Of a stretch of 64,000 nucleotides of DNA, positions 27,196-35,235 are shown piece after piece. A program made the translations under genes and the position numbers. The notes beneath the pieces were generated by a model. The model was not told where the DNA came from, did not search any database, and worked only from the letters and a program-made list of their open reading frames with translations. Positions within the stretch are counted from its first letter, which is position 1; every line of letters starts with the position of its first letter. The DNA is from CAVXDY01 sp963760715 (GTDB lineage: Bacteria; Actinomycetota; Thermoleophilia; Miltoncostaeales; Miltoncostaeaceae), in NCBI GenBank assembly GCA_963760715.1, contig CAVXDY010000001.1:33330-97329 (forward strand), given 5' to 3'.

Positions 27196-27716
27196 CGAGC
27201 GGCGGCCGGCCCGGCCGCGGACCCGACATCATGTGGTCCCCCTGGCGGATGGGCTACATCGCGGGGGGCGAGGAGAGGGCCTCCGGAGGGCCCGCCTGCG
27301 TGTTCTGCGAGCTCCCCGCGCAGCACGACGACGCCCGCACGTACATCCTGTACCGTGGCGAGCGCGCGTTCGTGGTCATGAACCTCTACCCGTACAACAA
27401 CGGGCATCTGATGATGGTCCCGTACGCGCACGAGGCCTCCTTGGCCGGGCTCGACGAGCCCACCCTCACCGAGCTGATGACGCTCGCCAAGCGTTCGCAG
27501 TCGATCCTCGAGGAGCGAATGAGACCCCAGGGCTTCAACCTCGGCGTGAACCAGGGGCGGGCGGGCGGCGCCGGCATCGCGGACCATCTCCACATGCACC
27601 TGCTGCCGCGCTGGGTGGGCGACACGAACTTCATGCCGGCGCTCGGCGACGTGCGGGTGATGCCCCAGCACCTGGACGAGACCTACCGCCTGCTCGCGGA
27701 CGGCTTCGCGGCGTGA
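27192..27716 (+). CDS. HIT-family nucleotide hydrolase/phosphorylase
   Basis: A 174-residue HIT protein. The histidine triad is HLHMHLLPRW near residue 135, preceded by NLGVNQGRAGGAGIADH; an N-terminal CVFCEL pair marks the Zn-like hairpin and NLYPYNNGHLMMVPY is the helical HIT core. The length and N-terminus resemble mycobacterial Ap4A phosphorylase-type members. It probably degrades dinucleoside polyphosphates or nucleotide conjugates. Start GTG 27192 overlaps the corA stop (GTGA); GTG 27186 is also in frame. Confidence 0.85.
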   Translation: MTSGGRPGRGPDIMWSPWRMGYIAGGEERASGGPACVFCELPAQHDDARTYILYRGERAFVVMNLYPYNNGHLMMVPYAHEASLAGLDEPTLTELMTLAKRSQSILEERMRPQGFNLGVNQGRAGGAGIADHLHMHLLPRWVGDTNFMPALGDVRVMPQHLDETYRLLADGFAA

Positions 27717-29062
27717 CGATCGACCCGCGGGTCTTCAAGGCCTACGACGTCCGCGGCCTCTACCCCGAGGAGGTCGACGAGGACGGGGCGGAGAGGATCG
27801 GCGCCGCCTTCATCGCGCTGACGGGCGCCAAGAGGATCGCGGTGGGCCACGACGTGCGCCTCTCCTCGCCCTCGGTCGCCGCCCGCTTCGCCGAGGGCGC
27901 GCTCGCCGCGGGAGCCGACGTCATCGAGCTGGGGCTCTGCGCCACCGAGATGCTCTACTTCGCGGTCGCCGACGGGGGCCTCGACGCCGGCGCCTGCATC
28001 ACCGCGAGCCACAACCCCCCGCAGTACACGGGCATGAAGATGGTCACGGCCGGCGCGCTCCCGCTCTCGGGCGACGCGGGGATCGGCGAGGTGGGCCGCA
28101 TCGCGCTCGCCGGCCCCCCGCACGCGGCCACGCCCGGCAGGCGCAGCCGCGACGACGGCCTGCTGGAGAGGTTCGTCACCTCGTGCCTGGGCTTCGTGGA
28201 CCCCTCGGCCATCCGCGACATGCGCGTGGTCCTGGACGCCGCCAACGGGATGGCGGGCCTCTACCTGCCGCCCGTGCTCGATCGCCTGTCGATCGACGCG
28301 GTGCCGTACTTCCTCGACCTCGACGGGCGCTTCCCCAACCACGAGCCCAACCCGCTGCTGCCCGAGAACCGCGAGTTCATCATCGGCAAGGTCCGCGAGG
28401 ACGGCGGCGACCTGGGCATCGCCTTCGACGGCGACGCCGACCGCTGCTTCTTCATCGACGACACCGGCGAGTTCGTGGCGGGCGACTTCCTCACCGCGCT
28501 CCTCGCCACCCACCTGATGGAGCGCGCGGGCCCCTCCACCATCGTCTACGACCTGCGGGCCTCATGGGCGGTGCGGGACGCCGTGGAGGCCGCGGGCGGC
28601 ACCGCCGACATGTGGCGGGTGGGCCACGCCTTCATCAAGACCCGCATGCGCGAGGTGGACGCCCTCTTCGCGGGCGAGGTCAGCGGGCACTACTACTTCC
28701 GCGACTTCAGCTACGCCGACAGCGGGCTCATCCCGGCCCTGCTGGTCATGGAGATGGTCGCCACCCGCGGGGTGCCGCTGTCGCAGATGATCGCGGGCTT
28801 CCGCGAGCGGTACCACATCTCCGGCGAGATCAACTCGACGGTCGACGACGTGGCGGCCGCCCTGCAGCGCCTTCGCGACGCCTACGCCGACGGCCGCCAG
28901 ACCGAGATCGACGGGCTGTCGGTGGAGTACGCGGACTGGCACTTCAACGTGCGCCCCTCCAACACCGAGCCGCTCCTGCGCCTGAACCTCGAGTCGCTGG
29001 CCTCCGAGGAGGACATGGAGCGAAAGCGCGACGAGGTGCTCGAGGTCATCCGCTCGGGGTGA
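27713..29062 (+). CDS. phosphomannomutase/phosphoglucomutase
   Basis: A 449-residue alpha-D-phosphohexomutase. Active-site phosphoserine loop TASHNPPQYTGMK near residue 100, metal loop FDGDADRCFF near 240, sugar-binding loop GEVSGHYYFRDF near 320 (GEXSGH) and phosphate-binding RPSNTEPLLRL near 420. It interconverts hexose 6- and 1-phosphates, feeding nucleotide-sugar synthesis such as that needed by the glycan island downstream. The GTG start overlaps the HIT gene stop. Confidence 0.93.
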   Translation: MTIDPRVFKAYDVRGLYPEEVDEDGAERIGAAFIALTGAKRIAVGHDVRLSSPSVAARFAEGALAAGADVIELGLCATEMLYFAVADGGLDAGACITASHNPPQYTGMKMVTAGALPLSGDAGIGEVGRIALAGPPHAATPGRRSRDDGLLERFVTSCLGFVDPSAIRDMRVVLDAANGMAGLYLPPVLDRLSIDAVPYFLDLDGRFPNHEPNPLLPENREFIIGKVREDGGDLGIAFDGDADRCFFIDDTGEFVAGDFLTALLATHLMERAGPSTIVYDLRASWAVRDAVEAAGGTADMWRVGHAFIKTRMREVDALFAGEVSGHYYFRDFSYADSGLIPALLVMEMVATRGVPLSQMIAGFRERYHISGEINSTVDDVAAALQRLRDAYADGRQTEIDGLSVEYADWHFNVRPSNTEPLLRLNLESLASEEDMERKRDEVLEVIRSG

Positions 29063-29709
29063 CCGGCCCCCGGTCGGTGCCCGGTGAGGCGAGGGCCGTG
29101 ATCGCGGCCGAGGCCCTGGAGGTGCGCTACCAGGGCGGGCCCGTCCCGGCGGTCCGGGGCGTGACGCTGCGGCTGGAGCCCGGCGCGGGGCTGCTGCTGC
29201 GCGGCCCGGCGGGCGCGGGCAAGACCAGCCTCCTGCGCGGTCTCCTGGGGCTGGTGCCCGCGCGCGGCCGGGTGCGGGTGCTGGGCGCTCCGCCCGGCGC
29301 CGCGGAGTCGCGCGGGCGCGTGGGCTACGGACCCCAGGGCGGGGGCTTCGCGAGCGGCCTGACGGTGATCGAGGCCGTGGGCGCCGTCGCGGCCCTGCGG
29401 CGCGGACCCGGACGGCGCGGCCTGGCCGAGGACGCGCTCGGGCGGGCCGGGCTCGGCCTGGTGGCCGGCTGGCGCACCGCGCGCCTCGACGCCGAGGGCT
29501 GGAGGCGCCTGAGCCTGGCGATGGGCGTCGCGGGCGACCCCGAGCTCGTCGTGCTCGACGATCCCTGGCTGTTCCCCGAGACGCTCCGCGAGATCGCGGC
29601 CGCCCGCGCCCGCGGGGGCGCCGTGCTGGCGGCCTCCTCGCGGCCCGGTGGGCTGGCCACGGCCCTGGGGGGCCGCCTCGACCTGGCGGGCGACGGGGTG
29701 GCCCGGTGA
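29059..29709 (+). CDS. degenerate ABC transporter ATP-binding protein
   Basis: A 216-residue ABC-type ATPase with intact Walker A RGPAGAGKTSLLRG and a Q-loop region GYGPQGGGF, but the signature LSGGQ is replaced by LDAEGWRRLSLAMG, Walker B reads LVVLDDPW (Asp in place of the catalytic Glu) and the switch His is replaced (AASSRPGG). It probably binds ATP with weak or no hydrolysis. GTG 29059 overlaps the mutase stop; GTG 29098 after GAGGCGAGGG is an alternative start. Its partner is the following membrane protein (GTGA overlap). Confidence 0.75.
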   Translation: MTGPRSVPGEARAVIAAEALEVRYQGGPVPAVRGVTLRLEPGAGLLLRGPAGAGKTSLLRGLLGLVPARGRVRVLGAPPGAAESRGRVGYGPQGGGFASGLTVIEAVGAVAALRRGPGRRGLAEDALGRAGLGLVAGWRTARLDAEGWRRLSLAMGVAGDPELVVLDDPWLFPETLREIAAARARGGAVLAASSRPGGLATALGGRLDLAGDGVAR

Positions 29710-30521
29710 GCGCGACGGCGATCCTCACCGGGCTCCAGGCCCGGCGGCTCGCCCGGCGCCCCTGGGCACAGGTGGCACTGGCCGCCGGAGTCGCGCTGGC
29801 GGTCGTGGCGGCCGGCGTCGCCGGCACCCATGAGGGGCTGGCGCGCGAGGACGCCCTGCGCCGCGGGGGCGCGACCCTCCTGCTCCTGGGCGGGCTGGCC
29901 GTCGCCGTGGTGCTGGGCAGCGGCGCGCTCAACCGCGACTCCGAGTCGGGTCACTTCGGCGCCCTCACCGGCGCGGGGGCGGCGCGCCCGCAGCTCGTGG
30001 CGGCCGCCGTGATCCCGCGCGTCGTGGCGCTGCTCATCGTCCTCGCCGCCTGGGGCGTGGCCCTCCAGATCGGCAGCGCCGCCCTGGGCCTCGGACTGGA
30101 CGGGCCGCTGGCCGTCCACACCCTGGCGGTCGCCGAGGGCCTCGTGCTGGCGCTGCTGGCCTGCGCCGCAGCGAGCTCGGTGGTGGGGCCCGTGGCCGCG
30201 GGCGCCTTCGGGCTGTCGCTCTACGTCCTGGCCCAGGCCGCGGTCAACCTCAGGGCGGCCGCGGACCAGGCGCTCATCGGAACCGCCGACTCCGGTGTCA
30301 GGGCCCTCTACTACGTGGTGCCCCACACGATCACGTCGCCGATGATCGCCGACATGCAGGCCCGCGACGTCGCCGGGGCCGCCGCCCCGCGGGTGGAGAT
30401 CAACCACAACATCGTCCTCGTGCCGGCCGCCGGCTGGGGTTCGGTGCTCTGGACGCTCGCCTGGTGCGTCCTGCTCGTCGCGCTCTGCGCCAGCGGCCTC
30501 CGCCGGCGCCCGCTCCGCTGA
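29706..30521 (+). CDS. ABC-2-like membrane permease
   Basis: A 271-residue protein with about six hydrophobic segments, the first at 20-42 and the last at 245-265, joined by short loops. One loop, LNRDSESGHFGALTGAGAARPQ, matches the cytoplasmic loop of ABC-2 type permeases (DRxSGxx pattern). With the overlapping ATPase gene it forms a small exporter of unknown substrate. A periplasmic loop of about 65 residues lies before the last helix. Confidence 0.7.
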   Translation: MSATAILTGLQARRLARRPWAQVALAAGVALAVVAAGVAGTHEGLAREDALRRGGATLLLLGGLAVAVVLGSGALNRDSESGHFGALTGAGAARPQLVAAAVIPRVVALLIVLAAWGVALQIGSAALGLGLDGPLAVHTLAVAEGLVLALLACAAASSVVGPVAAGAFGLSLYVLAQAAVNLRAAADQALIGTADSGVRALYYVVPHTITSPMIADMQARDVAGAAAPRVEINHNIVLVPAAGWGSVLWTLAWCVLLVALCASGLRRRPLR

Positions 30522-30528
30522 CGCGACG

Positions 30529-30918
30529 CTAGGCGGTGTGGTCGTCGAGGGGGAGCCGGCCCTGGAAGCCGGTGTCCAGCTCGTGCCACCACTCGATCCG
30601 CTCCTCGCCCACGCGCCAGCACAGGAAGACATCGCGGTCGCCCCGGCGGGCCGGGAAGTCGCAGATGCCCGTGCCCAGGTCGCGCACCACCACACCCCAG
30701 CGCTCGATCTGGGCGAGCCCCCGGCTGAAGACCAGGGCGGCCTGCGCGAAGCGCTTGCCGTCGGGGCCGCCCCCGTTGCCCCGGGCGGACCCGACCAGCC
30801 CGGCGGAGAGCTCGCGGTCGGTGATGACCTCCCGCGCCTCCCTCAGCTCGAGGATGAGCTTCTCGAGCGGGCCGATCAGCGCCGAGGCCTCCGCGAGCGT
30901 GTAGCGGGGCTCGCTCAC
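30529..30918 (-). CDS. DUF2203 family protein
   Basis: A 129-residue protein: N-terminal helical pair (YTLAEASALIGPLEKLILEL) and C-terminal beta segment VFLCWRVGEERIEWWHELD followed by GFQGRLPL, the conserved signature of DUF2203. Family function is unknown, and it often lies near unrelated housekeeping genes. GTG start. It is 22 bp downstream of mqnE on the same strand and may be cotranscribed with it. Confidence 0.85.
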   Translation of the reverse strand: MSEPRYTLAEASALIGPLEKLILELREAREVITDRELSAGLVGSARGNGGGPDGKRFAQAALVFSRGLAQIERWGVVVRDLGTGICDFPARRGDRDVFLCWRVGEERIEWWHELDTGFQGRLPLDDHTA

Positions 30919-30940
30919 ACTCCGGGCCCGGCGCGAACGC

Positions 30941-32026
30941 CTAAGCGGCGACCTCGTCGCGCTCGACCGGCTCGTAGAGCGTGCCGCGCTCGACGGGGAC
31001 CTTGCCGCCGGCCCGCACGAGGGTCTCCATGCGGTCGCGCGACAGGCCGAGGGGCGTCTGCACGGTCGTGGCGTGCGCGATGCGCTCCTCGGTGAGCGTG
31101 CCCGAGAGGTCGTCCAGGCCGTAGCACAGCGCCTCCGAGGTGATCTCCTCGCCGAGCATCACCCAGTGGCCCTTGACGTGCGGGAACGAGTCGAGGAACA
31201 GGCGCGCGACCGCGATGGTGCGAAGCTTCTCCTCGCGGGTCGGGCCGGGGAGGTACGAGAAGTCGGTGTTGCCCGGCAGGAAGGGCAGCGGGATGAACGC
31301 CTGGAAGCCGCCGGTGTCGTCCTGCAGGTCGCGCAGGGCGCGCATGTGGTCGACCTGCTCCTCGGGCGTCTCGAAATGGCCGAAGAGGAGGGTCGCGTTC
31401 GTGCGCAGGCCCTGGCCGTGGGCCTCGCGGTGGACGTCGAGCCACACCTCCGCGGGCACCTTTCGGTCGGCGATGATCTTCCGCACCCGGGGGCTGAAGA
31501 CCTCGGCGCCTCCACCGGGCATCGTGTCGTGGCCGGCTGCGCGCAGGCGGCGCAGGGCCTCGGCGTGGTCGACCTTCGAGATCCGGGCGATGAAGTCGAC
31601 CTCGACCGCGGTGAGCGCCGTGAGCGAGACGTGCGGCAGGCCCGCCTTCAGCTCGGAGAAGAGCTCCTCGTAGTAGGGGAGGTCGTACTCCTTGGTCATG
31701 CCGCCCACGATGTGCAGCTCGGTGATGCCGAGCTCCGAGAGCTGGTGGGCCCGGTCGACCAGCTGGTTGACGCTGTAGGCGTAGGCCCTCTCGTCCTTCT
31801 CGGTCCAGACCGCGAACGCGCAGAAGCCGCACCCGACCACGCAGATGTTGGTGGGGTTGAGGTGCGCGTTGACGTTGTACGTGATGGCGTCGCCGTAGCG
31901 GCGGCGCACCACGGCGTCGGCCGCGGCGCCGAGATCCTCGAGGGGGGCGTCGCGGTAGAGGGCGACGGCCTCGTCGGGGGTGATCCGCTCGCCCTCAGAG
32001 GCGCGCGAGAGGATGGCGTCGGTCAT
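30941..32026 (-). CDS. mqnE: aminofutalosine synthase, radical SAM
   Basis: A 361-residue radical SAM enzyme of the futalosine menaquinone route, joining an enolpyruvyl-benzoate derivative to S-adenosylmethionine. The 4Fe-4S motif is CVVGCGFC (CX3CX2C) after VNAHLNPTN; downstream are GGMTKEYDLPYY, MPGGGAEVF, TNATLLFGHFE and TGGFQAFIPLPFLPGNT, which separate MqnE from CofH and MqnC. No other mqn gene is in the window. TAACCT lies 8 nt before the ATG, a leaderless arrangement. Confidence 0.92.
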   Translation of the reverse strand: MTDAILSRASEGERITPDEAVALYRDAPLEDLGAAADAVVRRRYGDAITYNVNAHLNPTNICVVGCGFCAFAVWTEKDERAYAYSVNQLVDRAHQLSELGITELHIVGGMTKEYDLPYYEELFSELKAGLPHVSLTALTAVEVDFIARISKVDHAEALRRLRAAGHDTMPGGGAEVFSPRVRKIIADRKVPAEVWLDVHREAHGQGLRTNATLLFGHFETPEEQVDHMRALRDLQDDTGGFQAFIPLPFLPGNTDFSYLPGPTREEKLRTIAVARLFLDSFPHVKGHWVMLGEEITSEALCYGLDDLSGTLTEERIAHATTVQTPLGLSRDRMETLVRAGGKVPVERGTLYEPVERDEVAA

Positions 32027-32034
32027 GTGGCCCG

Positions 32035-32040
32035 AGGTTA
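32035..32040 (-). promoter_or_regulatory. -10 element TAACCT for mqnE, leaderless arrangement
   Basis: Minus-strand TAACCT, then eight bases, then the mqnE ATG at 32026. It lies back to back with the TAGGGT element of the divergent gene. Confidence 0.45.
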
Positions 32041-32081
32041 TCAGGGGCTCCCGTCACGATGCTCGGACACCCGTCCCGCGC

Positions 32082-32087
32082 TAGGGT
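32082..32087 (+). promoter_or_regulatory. -10 element TAGGGT, leaderless arrangement
   Basis: TAGGGT, seven bases, then GTG at 32095. It drives the DUF1802/ferredoxin operon and fixes the start of its first gene. Confidence 0.5.
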
Positions 32088-32094
32088 GCGGGGC

Positions 32095-32670
32095 GTGGCG
32101 GAGCACGCGCTGAAGGAATGGGCGGTGACGATCGCGGCCCTCGAGGCCGGCGACCAGGTGCTCATCGTCCGCAAGGGCGGCATCGGGGAGAAGCGGTTCG
32201 AGCTGCCGCACCCGCGCTTCTACCTCTTCCCCACCTTCGAGCATCAGCGGCCCGAGCTGGTGAAGCCGGCCTGGCGGGAGCGCTTCGCCGGCCCGCTGGC
32301 CGAGCGCACCGAGCCCGCGCGCCTGCCGCTGCCGGCCTACGCCGAGCTGCACTCGGCCCACCCGATCGCGGACGCCGAGGCGCTCGACGCCATCGATCCG
32401 CTCCACATCCTCTCGCCCGACTACGCCGCCGAGCGGCTGCGCTGGCGGCGGATCCACCCGCTGTGGGCCGCCGTCCTGCGCGTCTGGCGCGTGCCCGACC
32501 CGCCCGTGCTCGAGGTCGGCCCGGAGCACGGGGGCTGCGTGAGCTGGGTGGAGCTGCCCGAGGCGATCGGCGCCCCCGAGGGCGCCGTCCCGGCGCTGTC
32601 GGACGAGGCGTTCGCCCGGGCCGCCGCCGACGTGGAGTCGGCGCTGGCGGCCGCCGGGGTGGCGCGATGA
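32095..32670 (+). CDS. DUF1802 family protein
   Basis: A 191-residue soluble protein opening AEHALKEWAVTIAALEAGD, then VLIVRKGGIGEKRFELPHPR and YLFPTFEHQRPELVKP, the recognisable DUF1802 profile; function unknown. The first half resembles a Nudix-like RKGGI strand without a Nudix box. GTG 32095 is chosen because of the leaderless promoter; the frame is open upstream. The stop overlaps the next start (ATGA), making it the first of a translationally coupled set. Confidence 0.82.
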   Translation: MAEHALKEWAVTIAALEAGDQVLIVRKGGIGEKRFELPHPRFYLFPTFEHQRPELVKPAWRERFAGPLAERTEPARLPLPAYAELHSAHPIADAEALDAIDPLHILSPDYAAERLRWRRIHPLWAAVLRVWRVPDPPVLEVGPEHGGCVSWVELPEAIGAPEGAVPALSDEAFARAAADVESALAAAGVAR

Positions 32671-32969
32671 CCCGCGCGCACCTGCTGGTGTGCCGCGGCC
32701 CGGACTGCGGCGCCCGCGGCGCCCAGGACGTCTACACGGCCCTCGCCGACGCGGTCCACGAGCGCGGCCTGTCCGACGAGGTCACCCAGACCCAGTGCGG
32801 CTGCGTCGGCCCGCTGTGCGGCGGCGGCCCGGTGGTCTGCTGCTACCCCACCGGCGCCTGGTACGCGCCGGTCACGGCCGCCGACGCCGCCGAGATCGTG
32901 CGGGACGACCTGGACGGCGGACGCGTGGTGGAGCGGCTCGTCGCCGTCCGCCTGGAGGGGGTCGCATGA
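32667..32969 (+). CDS. thioredoxin-like [2Fe-2S] ferredoxin
   Basis: A 100-residue protein with two cysteine groups, LLVCRGPDCGARGA near residue 7 and TQCGCVGPLCGGG near residue 45, and the GAWYAPVTAADAAEIV tail typical of thioredoxin-fold [2Fe-2S] ferredoxins. It is probably a small electron carrier. It overlaps both neighbours by ATGA junctions, so it is likely made in fixed ratio with the DUF1802 protein and the following hypothetical protein. Confidence 0.82.
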   Translation: MTRAHLLVCRGPDCGARGAQDVYTALADAVHERGLSDEVTQTQCGCVGPLCGGGPVVCCYPTGAWYAPVTAADAAEIVRDDLDGGRVVERLVAVRLEGVA

Positions 32970-33292
32970 GCCACACCTCATCGTTCGACGCCCTGCTCGC
33001 CGAGCAGCCGTCCGACTGGGCCTTCTTCGAGGTCTACGTCACCCTCGACGACCCGCGGCGGCTGGCGGACGCGCGGGTGGCGCTGGCGCGCGCCAACGCC
33101 CGCCCCGTCCGTGTGGAGGCCGACCACGACTTCGAGATCACGGTGGCCCACACCCACGGCCACGGCTCCCGCGCCGGCGTGCTGCGCTCGGCGCTGCGCA
33201 TCCTGGACGACCGCGACATCGCCGGCCGCACCTGGGGCGGCGAGACGCGCACGCTCGTGAGGCCGGCGCCGCCGCACCGCTACGGCCCCTAG
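32966..33292 (+). CDS. hypothetical protein
   Basis: A 108-residue soluble protein, SHTSSFDALLAEQPSDWAFF at the start and an HTHGHGSRAG His-rich turn near residue 63, which could bind metal. No family recognised. It overlaps the ferredoxin gene by four bases and is 11 bp before the next gene. Its position suggests a role with the ferredoxin. Confidence 0.7.
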   Translation: MSHTSSFDALLAEQPSDWAFFEVYVTLDDPRRLADARVALARANARPVRVEADHDFEITVAHTHGHGSRAGVLRSALRILDDRDIAGRTWGGETRTLVRPAPPHRYGP

Positions 33293-33303
33293 GGCCCGAG
33301 GCC

Positions 33304-33738
33304 GTGTACCGCGACGAGGACGACCTGCAGCTCCTGGCCGAGCTGGCCGGGGTGCTCGACGAGACCGTCTCGGCGGCCGGCCTCTCGGCCGGCTCCTACG
33401 TCGTGCTGCGGGAGCTCGTGGCCGCGCCGGGGCCCCACCCCGTGACCGACCTCGCCGCCCGCCTGGCCGCCGGGCCGGACGAGGTCGCCGACCTCTGCGG
33501 GCGCCTGGTGCAGGACGACTGGGCCGTGGCGCGCGCCAACGGCGTGGAGGCCACCGGCTCCGGCCGCGAGCGCGCCCAGGCGCTCGAGGACCAGGCCAAC
33601 GAGGCGATGCGGGCCTACGTGATGGAGCGCCCCCACACGGCCACGGTCTACGGCCTGGTGGCGTCCATGCAGAGCGGGCGCTTCACGGTGGTGGACCTGC
33701 TGGAGTTCCTGGCCGAGGGCCCCGACACCGAGGGGTGA
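33304..33738 (+). CDS. hypothetical protein, possible winged-helix
   Basis: A 144-residue, Ala/Leu-rich, mostly helical protein. SAGSYVVLRELVAAPGPHPV followed by TDLAARLAAGPDEVADLCGRL and a short beta-like stretch ARANGVEATGSGRERAQALE has the rhythm of a MarR-like winged helix, but the recognition helix is not convincing. GTG start with CCGAGG upstream. Last gene of the DUF1802 operon. Confidence 0.65.
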   Translation: MYRDEDDLQLLAELAGVLDETVSAAGLSAGSYVVLRELVAAPGPHPVTDLAARLAAGPDEVADLCGRLVQDDWAVARANGVEATGSGRERAQALEDQANEAMRAYVMERPHTATVYGLVASMQSGRFTVVDLLEFLAEGPDTEG

Positions 33739-33765
33739 GCGCGGGTGCCGAGGTCGGCGCCCCGC

Positions 33766-34863
33766 TCAGTAGCGCAGCGCGCTCTCGCCCAGGGCCGCCC
33801 AGACGTCGAGCTTGGTCCGCACGCGCTTGATCACCTCGTCGGTGAACTCCTCGGTGCCGGTCTGGCCGCCGAGGTCGGCCGTGCGGATGTCCTCGGCCAC
33901 GGTCTCGAGGGCCCCCTCGTAGATCGCGCGGGAGACCGCCGATGCGTGCCCGTCGCGCATGTACGGCAGCACCGACGCGGCGGCCAGGATCATCGCGAGC
34001 GGGTTGGCGACGTTCTTGCCCTGCAGGGTCGGGGCCGTGCCGTGGGGCGCCTCGGCCATCACGGCGGAGGCCTGGAAATCGTCGTCGAAGGCCAGGAGCT
34101 GCGATTCGGCGCCGGCGATCGAGCCGAAGAGCTGGAGCACCATGTCCGACAGGCAGTCGCCGTCGCGGTTCAGGGCCGGCACGACCAGCGCGTCGCCGGT
34201 GTGGCTGATGAGGGCCGAGTAGGTCGCGTCGATCAGCATCGGCCGGTATCGCACGTCGGGGTGCCGTTCGGCGGCGGCGTCGAGCTCCTCCTTCAGCATC
34301 CCCTCGTAGACCGGCGAGACGGTCCACTTGGGGCCGCCGAAGACCGTGGCCTGCATGCGCCGCGCCTGCTGGAAGGCGAACTCGGCCACCGCCCGGCAGG
34401 TGCGCCGCGAGATCCGCTCCACCCGCCAGGCGACCTCGTCGCCGTTGTCCTCCTCGCGGTACTCGCGGGCGTTGTACGCGTCGTCGACCGCCATGCGGAC
34501 GACCGAGATGGGGGCGTGGATCCCGGCCACGGGCCGGACGCCCGACAGGCGCCGCCCGGTGCGGATGATCACCTTGCCTCCGATGGCCTCCCGCAGCAGG
34601 GCGTTCGGGCTGCCCACGTCCTCGGCGCCCTCCGGGGTGATGGTGGCCGCCTTCAGGCCGAAGCCGTGGCGCACCGTGGCGGCCGCCGCGTCGAAGACGA
34701 CCTGGTTCCCGGTGCTCCGTCGGTTCTCCAGCGAGAGGTCGTGGCGCTCGATCTCCAGCGCGAGGCCCGTGACCGCCGGGTCGATCACCCGCAGGGCCTC
34801 CTCCAGGAGCTCCTGGCCGGTCTGATCGCCCTCCATGACCACCAGGGTGCGCGGGGCGGTCAC
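33766..34863 (-). CDS. isocitrate/isopropylmalate dehydrogenase family protein
   Basis: A 365-residue beta-decarboxylating dehydrogenase. It has LSGVRPVAGI near residue 108, the metal/substrate region MLIDATYSALISHTGDALVV, LNRDGDCLSDMVLQLFGSIAG and the NAD(P)-binding EAPHGTAPTLQGKNVANPLA near residue 270. The Arg-rich substrate loop of IDH or IPMDH is not clear enough to choose; leuB or icd cannot be assigned. GTG 34863 overlaps the stop of the upstream ABM-like gene. It converges with the DUF1802 operon. Confidence 0.85.
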   Translation of the reverse strand: MTAPRTLVVMEGDQTGQELLEEALRVIDPAVTGLALEIERHDLSLENRRSTGNQVVFDAAAATVRHGFGLKAATITPEGAEDVGSPNALLREAIGGKVIIRTGRRLSGVRPVAGIHAPISVVRMAVDDAYNAREYREEDNGDEVAWRVERISRRTCRAVAEFAFQQARRMQATVFGGPKWTVSPVYEGMLKEELDAAAERHPDVRYRPMLIDATYSALISHTGDALVVPALNRDGDCLSDMVLQLFGSIAGAESQLLAFDDDFQASAVMAEAPHGTAPTLQGKNVANPLAMILAAASVLPYMRDGHASAVSRAIYEGALETVAEDIRTADLGGQTGTEEFTDEVIKRVRTKLDVWAALGESALRY

Positions 34864-35144
34864 GACTCCTCCATGGCGTAGAGGCGCACGCGCGGGGCCG
34901 TGCCGAGGCGCCGTTCCAGGGACGCGATCTCCTCGCGCACGGCGGGCCGCTCGGCGAAGGCCGCCGCGGCGGCCGGATCCTCCCACTCGGCCAGACATCC
35001 GTACTCGCCGGCGTCCGCGTCGACGAACAGCACGTGGCGGCGGCAGCCGCGAGCGGCGTCGCGCAGGCGCGCGGCCACCGCGCGCGCCTCGTCGAGGGTC
35101 CCGGGGCCCAGGCGGAAGGAGATCTCGGTGCCGTGGAGGGTCAT
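34860..35144 (-). CDS. small ferredoxin-fold (ABM-like) protein
   Basis: A 94-residue protein with a beta-alpha-beta pattern: TEISFRLGPGTLDEARAVAA, RHVLFVDADAGEYGCLAEWE and PAVREEIASLERRLG, resembling the dimeric alpha/beta barrel of antibiotic-biosynthesis-monooxygenase-like proteins. Function is unknown. It overlaps the dehydrogenase gene (GTGA) and diverges from the aldo/keto reductase at 35236. Confidence 0.6.
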   Translation of the reverse strand: MTLHGTEISFRLGPGTLDEARAVAARLRDAARGCRRHVLFVDADAGEYGCLAEWEDPAAAAAFAERPAVREEIASLERRLGTAPRVRLYAMEES

Positions 35145-35235
35145 CCGACCCGGGACGATAGCCCTCGTGCCGAGGCGGCAGGCCCGCCGCTAACCTTGGG
35201 GGGCCGGCTCACCCGCTCCTGGAGGATCGCGTCCG

